Origin: Avena insularis
Lineage: Eukaryota > Streptophyta > Magnoliopsida > Poales > Poaceae
NCBI GenBank assembly: GCA_023614405.1
Contig: CM042686.1
Coordinates: 470,302,740 to 470,366,739, forward strand
Direction: 5' to 3'
Length of the DNA stretch: 64,000 nt
Made by a program: the position numbers and the translations under genes. The notes below the pieces were generated by a model, which did not search any database, was not told where the DNA came from, and worked only from the letters and a program-made list of their open reading frames with translations. Below, piece after piece: positions 49,981 to 62,308 of this stretch. The first letter of the stretch is position 1. Each line of letters starts with the position of its first letter.

Positions 49981-50554
49981 AAAATCTGACACCAATGTGT
50001 CTGCCTCTCTTTTGGGGAAAATTTGAATCATTGGCCACAATAACAAATTGAAATGTAATCGTACAAAACATTATTCAGGGATATACATAGTTAGGTACAA
50101 AAACAAGCCTAAATATTGTAATTATAAATAAAAAACCAAACAATTAATCTTCAGGTACATGTTAAAAATACTTATGATCAAAACCATTCATATACATATG
50201 CATCATACCAAACATTAAAAGATCAGAAAAAATTCAAGGATCATATATGTAGTTCTATACGAGAATAAATCTAGGGCCTCATAATTTTCTTCAGAGATGG
50301 AGTTGGAGAACCAAAGTACCAACAGCACAACCTATATTGTTTGTGTGCATTGCTGCCTCAGGTTCACCAACCCATCCCTAAAACACGACACCATCATACG
50401 TGTCTCCCCTTGAACTCTTTTGGGGCAAATTTCAATCATCGGCCTCAGTGACAAACTAAAATGTAATTCTTATACAATATGAATGCATGGAATAGATAAT
50501 TCAAATATCATAGTTCTATGAATGTAGAATAAAGATTGCATCCTCATAAGTTTC

Positions 50555-50643
50555 TACAGAGATGGCATAAGCGAATCAAGTAGCAATTGCACAGCTTATA
50601 TTGATATTGTACATGGCCCAAGGTTCGCTCACTCATCCCTGAA
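50555..50643 (-). ncRNA. Candidate hairpin RNA, unit E
   Basis: Compared with unit A, GTGAA/TTCAC is GCGAA/TTCGC, again changed on both sides. The outer stem has more mismatches than in A and C. Confidence 0.25.
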
Positions 50644-51446
50644 AAAATCTGACACCAATGTGTCTGCCTCTCTTTGGGGCAAATTTGAATCATTGGCCAC
50701 AATAAGAAATTGAAATGTAATCGTACAAAAAAATATTCAGGGATATACATATGCATCATACAACGCATTCATAGATCAGAAACAATATAAAGATTACATA
50801 TTTAGGTTCTATATGAGAGAAAAATTAGGGCCTCATTTTTTTTCAGCGATGGAGTCGGAGAACCAAAATACCAACAGCACAACCTATATTGTTTATGTGC
50901 ATTGCTGCCTCAGGTTCACTAACCATCCCTAAGAAAACGACACCATCAGATGCCCTTGCACTATTTTGGGGCAAAATTGAATCATTGGGATCAGTAAGGA
51001 ATAGAAATGTAATGTTATAGGCCTGTTGCGTATCGAAATCAACACTCAACTAGCAAACTCAACTAGATGGCAGAAGAGCAGATTGGGGTTTTGTGACTAG
51101 ACGGATTGGGGTTTTGTGACTAGATGGCAGATGCATCAATCAACCGATCGAACCATATATATACTACCCTACTTCAAGAGCAAAAGAATCTGTACACGAT
51201 TGAGCAAATTCTATGTATGAATAGTGAAAACTACGGCTACGACTAGAGAAGCTAGCAATGTAGTACCTCGGACTCCTCATCAGGGACCTCCTCCTCGAAC
51301 TCATCATTCTCCATGATTGCATCAAAAATTTCTTGTATGACGATGGGGTCATTGATGTAGATCACCGGATTGCCTCCGCCTGCCGCCTGCCCCCCATCTA
51401 GATCTGCCGCTGGCACCACGACATTGTCGGCCACGACGTTGTCGGC

Positions 51447-51560
51447 CACCTACTGCTCGGCGGCGATGGCTACCACCTGCTGCTCGGCGGCGACGGCTAC
51501 CACCTGCTGCTCGGTGGCGACGGCTACCACCTACTGATTGGCAGCGACGGCTACTAGTTG
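51447..51560 (-). repeat. 27-bp coding minisatellite in exon 1 of the zf-XS-like gene
   Basis: About four units of 27 bp (CTACCACCTGCTGCTCGGCG plus seven bases on the plus strand) encode VVAVAAEQQ repeats on the minus strand. The unit length keeps the frame. Two units carry CAG-to-TAG changes. Confidence 0.8.
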
Positions 51561-51710
51561 GACGGATGAGCTCGCACCCTCGACGACGCGGTGACGAGCG
51601 GCATTCGTGCCCGGAGAAGACGCCTCCGCCTGCTTGGCAACGATCGAGCCATCTGCTACTGCGCCTTCAACTGGCTTCACCTCCGGCTCGTCTCCACGCG
51701 TACGCGTCAT

Positions 51711-52611
51711 GGCGCGCCAAGGGAAGGAGGTAATGTAAGCGAGGGAGCTTCGGCGCGCGCGGCAGGTGTAGATTGGGGTCTTGGGACTAGACAGACTGGG
51801 GGGAAATGACACGAGCTCATGGAAGAAGAAGGTCGAGGGGGGTTATAAACACCAGACCGTTCGTAGTCCTCGAGTGGACACGTGTGGTGGGCGGGGGGCG
51901 GGGGCTACCACGATCTCCACCCTTTTTTTTGGGTTCCCTTTTTTTGAAACAGCCATGATCTCCACTTTAGAGCTGCATTAAAAACACGCTCATGGCAGAC
52001 CTCGATTCCACTGCATGCAAGTGGCACAGAACCAATTTATAGCAATGTTAGATCTACTCGAGGGGGGCCCTTGACTCATGGAAGTTACTAGGAAGTGAGA
52101 TTAAGAGCGCTGCGTAAAAATGGGATATGTCTTATTAAAATCAAGTGGCAATAAATTGCAGCGTCCCGTCGACAACCGTGCACTCGATGAGCCCGTTGCC
52201 CTGTGCATGTGTTGTAGTAGCAGTAGTAGGCTTTTCAGACTTGATTAAACTTGATATGACCGCTCGACGACTTTTTCCATGGACGGCATTGTGTTCCTTC
52301 CTGTAGAAGTCTCACTGAGGGAGACGTCCGTGCTGTCTCACACTGTATTGTGAAGGGCACGACGTGTGCAACGATCATCGTTGGACCGCAAAGAATCAAT
52401 GGTTGGTGCACACGATCCGCGTGACAACTGTGACAACCAATCAGGGAGTAGCAGACAGGGTGAGCACAGGTTTGGGCTTCTACTAAAGATAGAGAGAGGG
52501 GCAAAACTAAGTAGTACCACATAAAACCAAGGGCAAAACTGAGTAGTATAAAAAGGGAAAGTGTCTTGTACAATGAAATACATCATGGAATACATCAAAT
52601 TATGCCAAGAT
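51711..52611. other. Unassigned sequence, upstream of the zf-XS-like gene
   Basis: It probably includes the promoter and 5' end of the minus-strand gene near 51711-51850. The rest shows no domain. Confidence 0.4.
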
Positions 52612-55600
52612 AGATCCACTTGTGTGATTGCATGTTTGTTCCTCTAAACAAACCACATAAGGATCCACCAGTGTCATTGGATGTGTGTTCTTCTCATTAA
52701 CCACACATGGATCCACCAATGTCATTGCATGTCTGTCCTTTTCATGAACCCACAGCTAGAGTCATTGCATGTCTGTTACTTCCATAAACCACACATGGAT
52801 CCACCCGTGTCATTGCATGTCTGTTCTTTTCATGAATCACAGCTAGAGTCATTGCATGTCTATTACTTCCATAAACCACACATGGATCCACCAGTGTCAT
52901 TGCATGTATGTTCTTTTCATTAACCACACCTAGTGTCATTGCATGTGTGTTCCTCTAGACAAACCACATATGGATCCACTAGTGTCATTGCATGTCTGTT
53001 CTTTTCATGAATCACAACCAGTTTCATTGCATGTCTGTTCTTTTCACAAACCACATAAGGATCCACCTAGTGTCATTGCATGTGTGTTCTTCTAAACAAA
53101 CCACATAAGGATCCACCAGTGTCATTGGATGTGTGTTCTTCTCATGAACCACACATGGATCCACCGGTGTCATTGCATGTCTATTCTTTTCATGAACCAT
53201 AGCTAGAGTCATTGCATGTCTGTTACTTCCATAAACCACACATGGATCCACCGGTGTCATTGCATGTCTGTTCTTTTCATGAACCATACCCAGTGTCATT
53301 GCATGTCAGTTCATTTCATGAACCACATAAGGATCCACCAGGGTCATTGCATGTCTGTTATTTTCATGAATCACATAAGGATCCACCAGTGTCATTGCAT
53401 GTCTGTTCTTTTCATGAACCACACCCGGTGTCATTGCATGTGTGTTCCTCTAGACAAACCACATAAGGATCCACCGGTGTCACTACATCTCTGTTCTTTT
53501 CATGAACCACATAAGGATCCACCAGTGTCATTGGATGTGTGTTCTTCTCATGAACCACCCATGGATCCACCAGTGTCATTGCATGTATGTTCTTTTCATG
53601 AACCACAGCTAGAGTCATTGCATGTCTGTTACTTCCATAAACCACACATGGATCCACCGGTGTCATTGCATGTCTGTTCTTTTCATGAACCACACCCAGT
53701 GTCATTGCATGTTAGTTCTTTTCAAGAACCACATAAGGATCCACCGGTGTCATTGCATGTCTGTTCTTTTCAAAAACCACATAAGGATCCCCCAGTGTCA
53801 TTGCATGTCTATTTTTTCCATGAACCAAACCCAGTGTCATTGCATGTGTGTTCCTCTAGACAAACCACATAAGGATCCACCGGTGTTACTGCATGTCTGT
53901 TCTTTTCATGAACCACATAAGGATCCACCAGTGTCATTGGATGTGTGTTCTTCTCATGAACCACACATGGATCCACTAGTGTCATTGCATGTCTGTTCTT
54001 TTCATGAACCACATCTAGAGTCATTGCATGTCTGTTACTTCCATAAACCACACATGGATCCACCGGTGTCATTGCATGTCTGTTCTTTTCATGAACCACA
54101 CCAAGTTTCATTGCATGTCTGTTCTTTTCATGAACCACATAAGGATCCACCAGTGTCATTGCATGTCTGTTCTTCTGACAAACCACATAAGGATCCACCT
54201 AGTGTCATTGCATCTCTGTTCTTTTCATGAACCACACCCGGTGTCATTGCATGTGTGTTCCTCTAGACAAACCACATAAGGATCCACCGGTGTCACTACA
54301 TGTCTGTTCTTTTCATGAACCACATAAGGATCCACCAGTGTCATTGGATGTGTGTTCTTTTTGATGAACCACACCCAGTGTGATTGCATGTCTGTTCTTT
54401 TCACAAACCACATAAGGATCCACCAGTGTCATTGCATGTCTATTCTTTTCATGAACCACACCCAGTGTCATTGCATGTGTGTTCTTCTAAACAAACCACA
54501 TAAGTCATTGCATGTCTGTTCTTTTCATGAACTACACCCGGTGTCATTGCATGTGTGTTCCTCTAGAAAAACCACATAAAGATCCATCGGTGTCACTACA
54601 TGTTTGTTCTTTTCATGAACCACATAAGGATCCACCAGTGTCATTGGATGTGTGTTCTTCTCATGAATCACACATGGATCCACCAGTGTCATTGCATGTC
54701 TGTTCTTTTCATGAACCATAGCTAGAGTCATTGCATGTCTGTTACTTCCATAAACCACGCATGGATCCACCGGTGTCATTGCATGTCTGTTCTTTTCATG
54801 AACCACACCAAGTGTCATTGCATGTCTGTTCTTTTCATGAACCACATAAGGATCCACCAGTGTCATTGCATGTCTGTTCTTCTAACAAACCACATAAGGA
54901 TCCACCTAGTGTCTTTGCATGTCTGTTCTTTTCATGAACCACACCCGGTGTCATTGCATGTGTGTTCCTCTAGACAAACCACATAAGGATCCACCGGTGT
55001 CACTGCATGCCTGTTCTTTTCATGAACCACATAAGGATCCACCAGTGTCATTGGATGTGTGTTCTTCTCATGAACCACACATGGATCCACCGGTGTCATT
55101 GCATGTCTGTTCTTTTCATGAACCATAGCTAGAGTCATTGCATGTCTGTTACTTCCATAAACCACACATGGATCCACCGGTGTCATTGCATGTCTGTTCT
55201 TTTCATGAACCATACCCAGTGTCATTGCATGTCAGTTCATTTCATGAACCACATAAGGATCCACCAGTGTCATTGCATGTCTGTTCTTTTCATGAATCAC
55301 ATAAGGATCCACCAGTGTCATTGCATGTCTGTTCTTTTCATGAACCACACCCGGTGTCATTGCATGTGTGTTCCTCTAGACAAACCACATAAGGATCCAC
55401 CGGTGTCACTACATGTCTGTTCTTTTCATGAACCACATAAGGATCCACCAGTGTCATTGGATGTGTGTTCTTCTCATGAACCATACATGGATCCACCAGT
55501 GTCATTGCATGTATGTTCTTTTCTTGAACCATAGCTAGAGTCATTGCATGTCTGTTACTTCCATAAACCACACATGGATCCACCGGTGTCATTGCATGTC

Positions 55601-58600
55601 TGTTCTTTTCACGAACCACACCCAGTGTCATTGCATGTCAGTTCTTTTCAAGAACCACATAAGGATCCACCGGTGTCATTGCATGTCTGTTCTTTTCAAA
55701 AACCACATAAGGATCCCCCAGTGTCATTGCATGTCTATTCTTTCCATGAACCAAACCCAGTGTCATTGCATGTGTGTTCCTCTAGACAAACCACATAAGG
55801 ATCCACCGGTGTTACTGCATGTCTGTTCTTTTCATGAACCACATAAGGATCCACCAGTGTCATTGGATGTGTGTTCTTCTCATGAACCACACATGGATCC
55901 ACGAGTGTCATTGCATGTCTGTTCTTTTCATGAACCACATCTAGAGTCATTGCATGTCTGTTACTTCCATAAACCACACATGGATCCACCAGTGTCATTG
56001 CATGTCTGTTCTTTTCATGAACCACACCAAGTGTCATTGCATGTCTGTTCTTTTCATGAACCACATAAGGATCCACCAGTGTCATTGCATGTCTGTTCTT
56101 CTGACAAACCACATAAGGATCCACCTAGTGTCATTGCATCTCTGTTCTTTTCATGAACCACACCCGGTGTCATTGCATGTGTGTTCCTCTAGACAAACCA
56201 CATAAGGATCCACCGGTGTCACTACATGTCTGTTCTTTTCATGAACCACATAAGGATCCACCAGTGTCATTGGATGTGTGTTCTTTTTGATGAACCACAC
56301 CCAGTGTGATTGCATTTCTGTTCTTTTCACAAACCACATAAGGATCCACCAGTGTCATTGCATGTCTATTCTTTTCATGAACCACACCCAGTGTCATTGC
56401 ATGTGTGTTCTTCTAAACAAACCACATAAGTCATTGCATGTCTGTTCTTTTCATGAACTACACCCGGTGTCATTGCATGTGTGTTCCTCTAGAAAAACCA
56501 CATAAGGATCCATCGGTGTCACTACATGTTTGTTGTTTTCATGAACCACATAAGGATCCACCAGTGTCATTGGATGTGTGTTCTTCTCATGAATCACACA
56601 TGGATCCACCAGTGTCATTGCATGTCTGTTCTTTTCATGAACCATAGCTAGAGTCATTGCATGTCTGTTACTTCCATAAACCACACATGGATCCACCGGT
56701 GTCATTGCATGTCTGTTCTTCTCATGAACCACACCAAGTGTCATTGCATGTCTGTTCTTTTCATGAACCACATAAGGATCCACCAGTGTCATCGCATGTC
56801 TGTTCTTCTGACAAACCACATAAGGATCCACCTAGTGTCATTGCATGTCTGTTCTTTTCATGAACCACACCCGTTGTCATTGCATGTGTGTTCCTCTAGA
56901 CAAACCACATAAGGATCCACCGGTGTCACTGCATGTCTGTTCTTTTCATGAACCACATAAGGATCCACCAGTGTCATTGGATGTGTGTTCTTTTTGATGA
57001 ACCACACCCAGTGTGATTGCATGTCTGTTCTTTTCACAAACCACATGGATCCACCAGTGTCATTGCATGTCTGTTATTTCATGAACCACAGCTAGACACA
57101 TTGCATGTATGTTACTTCCATAAACCACACATGGATCCACCGGTGTCATTGCATGTCAGTTCTTTTCATGAACCACATAAGGATCCACCGGTGTCATTGC
57201 ATGTCTGTTCTTTTCATGAATCACATAAGGACCCACCAGTGTCATTGCATGTCTGTTCTTTTCATTAACCAAACCCAGTGTCATTGCATGTGTGTTCCTC
57301 TAGACAAACCACATAAGGATCCACCGGTGTTACTGCATGTCTGTTCTTTTCATGAACCACATAAGGATCCACCGGTGTCATTGCATGTCTGTTCTTTTCA
57401 TGAATCACATAAGGATCCACCAGTGTCATTGCATCTCTGTTCTGTTCATGAACCAAACCCAGTGTCATTGCATGTGTGTTCCTCTAGGCAAACCACATAA
57501 GGATCCACCGGTGTTACTGCATGTCTGTTCTTTTCATGAACCACATCTAGATTCATTGCATGTCTGTTACTTCCATAAACCACACATGGATCCACCGGTG
57601 TCATTGCATGTCTGTTCTTTTCATGAACCACACCCAGTGTCATTGCACGTCTGTTCTTTTCATGAACCACATAAGGATCCATGAGTGTCATTACATGGCT
57701 ATTCTTCTCACAAACCACATAAGGATCCACCTAGTGTCATTGCATGTCTGTTCTTTTCATGAACCACACCCGGTGTCATTGCATGTGTGTTCCTCTAGAC
57801 AAACCACATAAGGATCCACCGGTGTCACTTCATGTCTGTTCTTTTCATGAACCACATAAGGATCCACCAGTGTCATTGGATGTGTGTTCTTTTCATGAAC
57901 CACAGCCAGTGTGATTGCATGTCTGTTCCTCTAAACAAATCACATAAGAATCCACTAGTGTCATTGCATGTCTGTTCTTTTCATGAACCACACCCAGTAT
58001 CATTGCATGTGTGTTCTTCTAAACAAACCACATAAGTCATTGCATGTCTGTTCTTTTCATGAATCACAGCCAGTGTCATTGCTTGTCTGTTCTTTTCACA
58101 AACCACATAAGTATCCACCTAGTGTCATTCCATGTATGTTCTTTTCATGAACCACATAAGGATCCACCAGTGTCATTGCATGTGTGTTCTTCTCATGAAC
58201 CACACATGGATCCACCAGTGTCATTGCATGTCTGTTCTTTTCATGAACCATGGCTAGAGTCATTGCATGTCTGTTACTTCCATAAACCACACATGGATGC
58301 ACCGGTGTCATTGCATGTCTGTTCTTTTCATGAACCACAGCTAGTGTCATTGCATGTCAGTTCTTTTCATGAACCACATAAGGATCCATCGGTGTCATTG
58401 CATATATGTTCTTTTCACGAATCACATAAGGATCCACCAGTGTCATTGCATGTCTGTTCATTTCATGAACCAAACCTAGTGTCATTGCATGTGTGTTCCT
58501 CTAGACAAACCACATAAGGATCCACCGGTGTCACTACATGTCTCTTCTTTTCATGAACCACATAAGGATCCACCGGTGTCATTGGATGCGTGTTCTTCTC

Positions 58601-61203
58601 ATGAACCACACCCAGTGGCATTGCATGTCTGTTCCTATAAACAAACCACATAAGGATCCACCAGTGTCATTGCATGTCTGTTCTTTTCATGAACCACACC
58701 TAGTGTCATTGCATGTGTGTTCTTCTAAACAAACCACGTAAGTCATTGCATATGTGTTCTTTTCATGAACCACACCTAGTGTCATTGCATGTGTGTTTCT
58801 CTAGACAATCCACATAAGGATCCACCAGTGTCATTGGATTTGTGTTATTTTCATGAACCACACCCAGTGTGATTGCATGTCTGTTCCTCTAAACAAACCA
58901 CATAAGGATCCACCAGTGTCATTGCATATCTGTTCTTTTCATGTACCACACCCAGTGTCATTGCATGTGTGTTCTTCTAAATAAACCACATAAGTCATTG
59001 CATGTCTGTTCTTTTCATGAACCACACCCGGTGTCATTGCACGTGTGTTCCTCTAGACAAACCACATAAGGATCCACCAGTGTCACTGCATGTATGTTCT
59101 TTTCATGAACCACATAAGGATCCACTAGTGTCACTGGATGTGTGTTCTTCTCATGAACCACACCCAGTGGCATTGCTTGTCTGTTCCTATAAACAAACCA
59201 CATAAGGATCCACCAGTGGTATTGCATATCTATTCTTTTCATGAATCACATAAGGATCCACCAGTGTCATTGCATTGCTGTTCTTTTCATGAACCAAACC
59301 CAGTGTCATTGCATGTGTGTTCCTCTAGACAAACCACATAAGGATCCACCGGTGTCACTACATGTCTCTTCTTTTCATGAACCACATAAGGATCCACCGG
59401 TGTCATTGGATGCGTGTTCTTCTCATGAACCACAACCAGTGGCATTGCATGTCTATTCCTATAAACAAACCACATAAGGATCCACCAGTGTCATTGCATG
59501 TCTGTTCTTTTCATGAACCACACGCAGTGTCATTGCATGGGTGTTCTTCTAAACAAACCACATAAGTCATTGCATATGTGTTCTTTTCATGAACCACACC
59601 TAGTTTCATTGCATGTGTGTTCCTCTAGACAAACCACATAAGGATCCACCAGTGTCATTGGATGTGTGTTCTTTTCATGAACCACAACCAATGTGATTGC
59701 ATGTCTGTTCCTCTAAACAAACCACATAAGGATCCACCAGTGTCATTGCATGTCTGTTCTTTTCATGAACCACACCCAATGTCATTGCATGTGTGTTCTT
59801 CTAAATAAACCACATAAGTCATTGCATGTCTGTTCTTTTCATGAACCACACCCGGTGTCATTGCATGTGTGTTCCTCTAGACAAACCACATAAGGACCAC
59901 CTAGTGTCATTGCATGTATGTTCTTTTCATGAACCACAGAAGGATCCACCAGTGTCATTGCATGTGTGTTCTTCTCATGAACCACACATGGATCCACCAG
60001 TGTCATTGCATGTCTGTTCTTTTCATGAACCACAGCTAGAGTCATTGCATGTCTGTTACTTCCATAAACCACACATGGATCCACTAGTGTCATTGCATGG
60101 TTGTTCTTTTCATGAACCACACCCAGTGTCATTGCATGTTAGTTATTTTCATGAACCACATAAGGATCCATCGGTGTGATTGCATGTATGTTCTTTTCAT
60201 GAATCACATAAAGATCCACCAGTGTTATTGCATGTCTGTTCTTTTCATGAACCAAACCTAGTGTTGTTTCATGTGTGTTCCTCTAGACAAACCACATAAG
60301 GATCCACCGGTGTCACTGCATGTCTGTTCTTTTCATGAACCACATAAGGATCCACCAGTGTCATTGGATGTGTGTTCTTCTCATGAACCACACCCAGTGT
60401 CATTGCATGTCTGTTCCTCTAAACAAACCACATAAGGATCCACCAGTGTCATTGCATGTCTGTTCTTTTCATGAACCACACCTAGTGTCATTGCATGTGT
60501 GCTCTTCTAAACAAAACAAATAAGTCATTGCATGTCTGTTCTTTTCATGAACCACACCCGGTGTCATTGCATGCGTGTTCCTCTAGACAAACCACATAAG
60601 GATCCACCAGTGTCATTGGATGTTTGTTCTTTTCATGAACCACGCCCAGTGTGATTGCATGTCTGTTCCTCTAAACAAACCACATAAGGATCCACCAGTG
60701 TCATTGCATGTCTGTTCTTTTCATGAACCACACCAAGTGCCATTGCATGTGTGTTCTTTTAAATAAACCACATAAGTCATTGCATGTCTGTTCTTTTCAT
60801 GAACCACACCCGGTGTCACTGCATGTGTGTTCCTCTAGACAAACCACATAAGGATCCACCGGTGTCACTTCATGTATGTTCTTTTCTTAAACCACATAAG
60901 GATCCACTAGTGTCATTGGATGTGTGTTCTTCTCATGAACCACACATGGATCCACCAGTGTCATTGCATGTCTGTTCTTTTCATGAACCACAGCTAGAGT
61001 CCACTAGTGTCATTGGATGTGTGTTCTTCTCATGAACCACGCATGGATCCACCAGTGTCATTGCATGTCTGTTCTTTTCATGAATCACAGCTAGAGTCAT
61101 TGCATGTCTGTTACTTCCATAAACCACATATGGATCCACCTAGTGTGATTGCATGTCTGTTCTTTTCACAAACCACACATGGATACACCAGTGTCATTGC
61201 ACG
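52612..61203 (+). repeat. 8.6-kb minisatellite array of mainly 48-bp units
   Basis: Roughly 190 tandem units. The commonest is 48 bp: TCATTGCATGTCTGTTC, then TTTTCATGAACCACATAAGG, then ATCCACCAGTG. Variants include a 49-bp unit (TTCCTCTAGACAAACC core), 48-bp units with TTCTTCTCATGAACC or TTACTTCCATAAACC cores, and shortened units of about 39 bp (CCACACCCAGTG or CCACAGCTAGAG ends) and 37 bp (CCACATAAG end). Most full-length units carry one GGATCC. The 48-bp period is a multiple of three, so open frames of up to ~218 codons appear on both strands (for example 53216-53872 plus). Length variants shift the frame. No start context, introns or domain suggest a gene. I do not recognise the repeat as a named Triticeae satellite. 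Confidence 0.9.
53216..57067 (+). repeat. 1,926-bp higher-order repeat, two copies
   Basis: The TTACTTCCATAAACC unit recurs near 53222, 53628, 54034, 54741, 55148, 55554, 55960 and 56667, with steps of 406, 406, 707, 407, 406, 406 and 707. The pattern repeats after 1,926 bp. The two blocks match almost base for base by eye, including odd variants such as a TTTTTGATGAACC unit. Confidence 0.8.
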
Positions 61204-61592
61204 GGTGGCCGTTAGACCGAGTCTTCTAGAAGGCACGCCCTAACACAGTTGTTCTGCTTGAAGATTGTTACATACCGTTCGATCGGGGCGCTTGGATGAT
61301 TGGGATGGTCTTCGTGAGAGCGATCCGCGAGTAGGTTGTTCTGCGGCATGATTGGCCACGCTTGCTCTGGACAAACTGGCAACACCGGGCACTCCCCTGT
61401 TGCGAGTGTCACGACTCACGAGTTTAGTGGGCCATATCCCAGTGTCACGTCCCCATTACTTCTCTTCCTCCCCGTACTTCTCTTCCTTCCCCTTGAAGAA
61501 ACTTTCCCCACTTCACTCCCATCCTGCCGTAGCCGCAAGCCGACGGCGCCTCCATCCGAATCCCCTCTTCGGCAGCCACCCCCTGTCTCGCC
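61204..61592. other. Region between the 48-bp array and the GRF gene
   Basis: No gene seen in the first part. The CT-rich stretch at about 61450-61590 is a likely 5' UTR of the GRF-type gene. Confidence 0.4.
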
Positions 61593-62308
61593 ATGGGTTC
61601 AAGGGGAGATGGCGAGGAAACGCGTCGTGACGACAGGGACGGTGATTTCGATGTGAGTCGTCTCATCTCTATTTCTATCATCTGTGGCCAGTTATCTATT
61701 TTTGAGCTAGATCTAATCTGTTTACTCATGCGCGTATGATGTTTTAGGGCAACCAGACGATGTATGACTTTGACTATCACGGTTTACCAGATGAAGACAG
61801 TCCTTTGCTATGTAAACATGAATATGTGACCGCTAAATTTGTAGCGTTCGAAGGACGAAACGCAGACAGGAGGTTTCTACGGTGTCAAGGACATGGTGCA
61901 ATGATGCAAGGCGGAAGTTGCGGTGTTGTAAAATGGGTAGATCTAGAGTGTCCCAAATCGATGCAGAAAACGCTGGACAAACTATGGGAAATGACTGTTG
62001 AGTTGAATGAATCCGTATTCAGCTCACTTCTTGACAGTGTTGAGATGAAGCTATGGGAACCAGTTGACACGACCAAGCATAAGCGAGATCTCAGGTGGGT
62101 GCAAGACAAGGTTAGAAAAGTCGAGAAGGAGAGGGACACGGCGTTGGCCCTGAAGGCTAAAGCAGAGCAAGAGCTGACTCAAGCAAGGAATGATCTCCAC
62201 CAGGCCAAATTCCTGCAGTTCACAACTACGAGTATTGACAGGTGCATGAGGAAAAATGCAGAGAAACAATTGAAGCTGTGCAAGGAAGATGCTAAAAGGA
62301 AGGAGTAG
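61593..62308 (+). CDS. GRF-type zinc-finger protein with a coiled-coil tail, grass type
   Basis: Two exons, 61593-61652 (20 codons, starts MGSRGDGEET, donor GAT|GTGAGT) and 61748-62308 (acceptor GTTTTAG), join in phase to give 206 residues. Residues ~41-82 resemble the zf-GRF family as found in many grass proteins: CKHEYVTAKFVAFEGRNADRRFLRC is split here as C..H...AFEGRN and RRFLRC, then CGVVKWVD and SMQKTLDKLWEM. GRF fingers bind nucleic acid in DNA-repair and RNA proteins; the role of this short grass form is unknown. Residues ~125-205 are Lys/Glu/Ala-rich and likely a coiled coil. The TAG at 62306 is followed in frame by 25 more codons (TIRSLLSQEDAHR and on), so the stop may be a late truncation. 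Confidence 0.65.

Larger units (their letters stand above)
49190..51030 (-). repeat. Array of six hairpin-forming units in 661-bp dimers
   Basis: The intron of the zf-XS-like gene holds six related hairpins: A 49231-49319, B 49629-49721, C 49892-49980, D 50290-50382, E 50555-50643, F 50842-50933. Start-to-start steps are 398, 263, 398, 265 and 287 bp, so A-B, C-D and E-F are three copies of a dimer. Each hairpin has arms of about 22 nt (TTCAGGGATG...GTGAACC type) around a loop of about 45 nt. A, C and E form one type and B, D and F another. Any encoded peptide falls in different frames in different units, so protein coding does not explain the conservation. Confidence 0.75.
48720..51710 (-). 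pseudogene. Acidic protein with a C-terminal zf-XS-like domain, broken gene
   Basis: On the minus strand exon 1 (51710-51267, 148 codons) starts MTRTRGDEPEV. It contains nine-residue VVAVAAEQQ repeats, two of which end in TAG instead of CAG, and then an acidic part (NDEFEEEVPDEESE). A 2,258-bp intron (51266-49008, GAG|GTACTA to AACAG|GAGG) separates exon 2 (49007-48720). Exon 2 begins EDDDEVDDSK, shifts frame near 48935, and ends with LFCPFYGR, MIQHTEGVGRG and LARHAAYGKFL. This resembles the zf-XS/C2H2-like finger (CPFC...QHA.G.G...H) of SGS3-type proteins, with the second Cys replaced by Tyr. The family match is my inference from the motif pattern. Two stops and a frameshift make it a probable pseudogene. 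Confidence 0.45.

Noticed and set aside
49190..51030. Assignment of the hairpins to miR2118/miR482
   Set aside because: Only a partial core match in one arm of one unit; the arms of the other units differ. Kept only as a hint.
51990..52036. Shared GCATGCAA.TGGCACA motif at 51990-52036 and about 63420-63455, either side of the array
   Set aside because: Too short and imperfect to call a flanking repeat or element end.
53216..53872. 218-codon repeat protein (and similar frames on both strands across 52.6-61.2 kb)
   Set aside because: Frames follow from the 48-bp unit, exist on both strands, and are broken by 37-, 39- and 49-bp units. No gene structure surrounds them.
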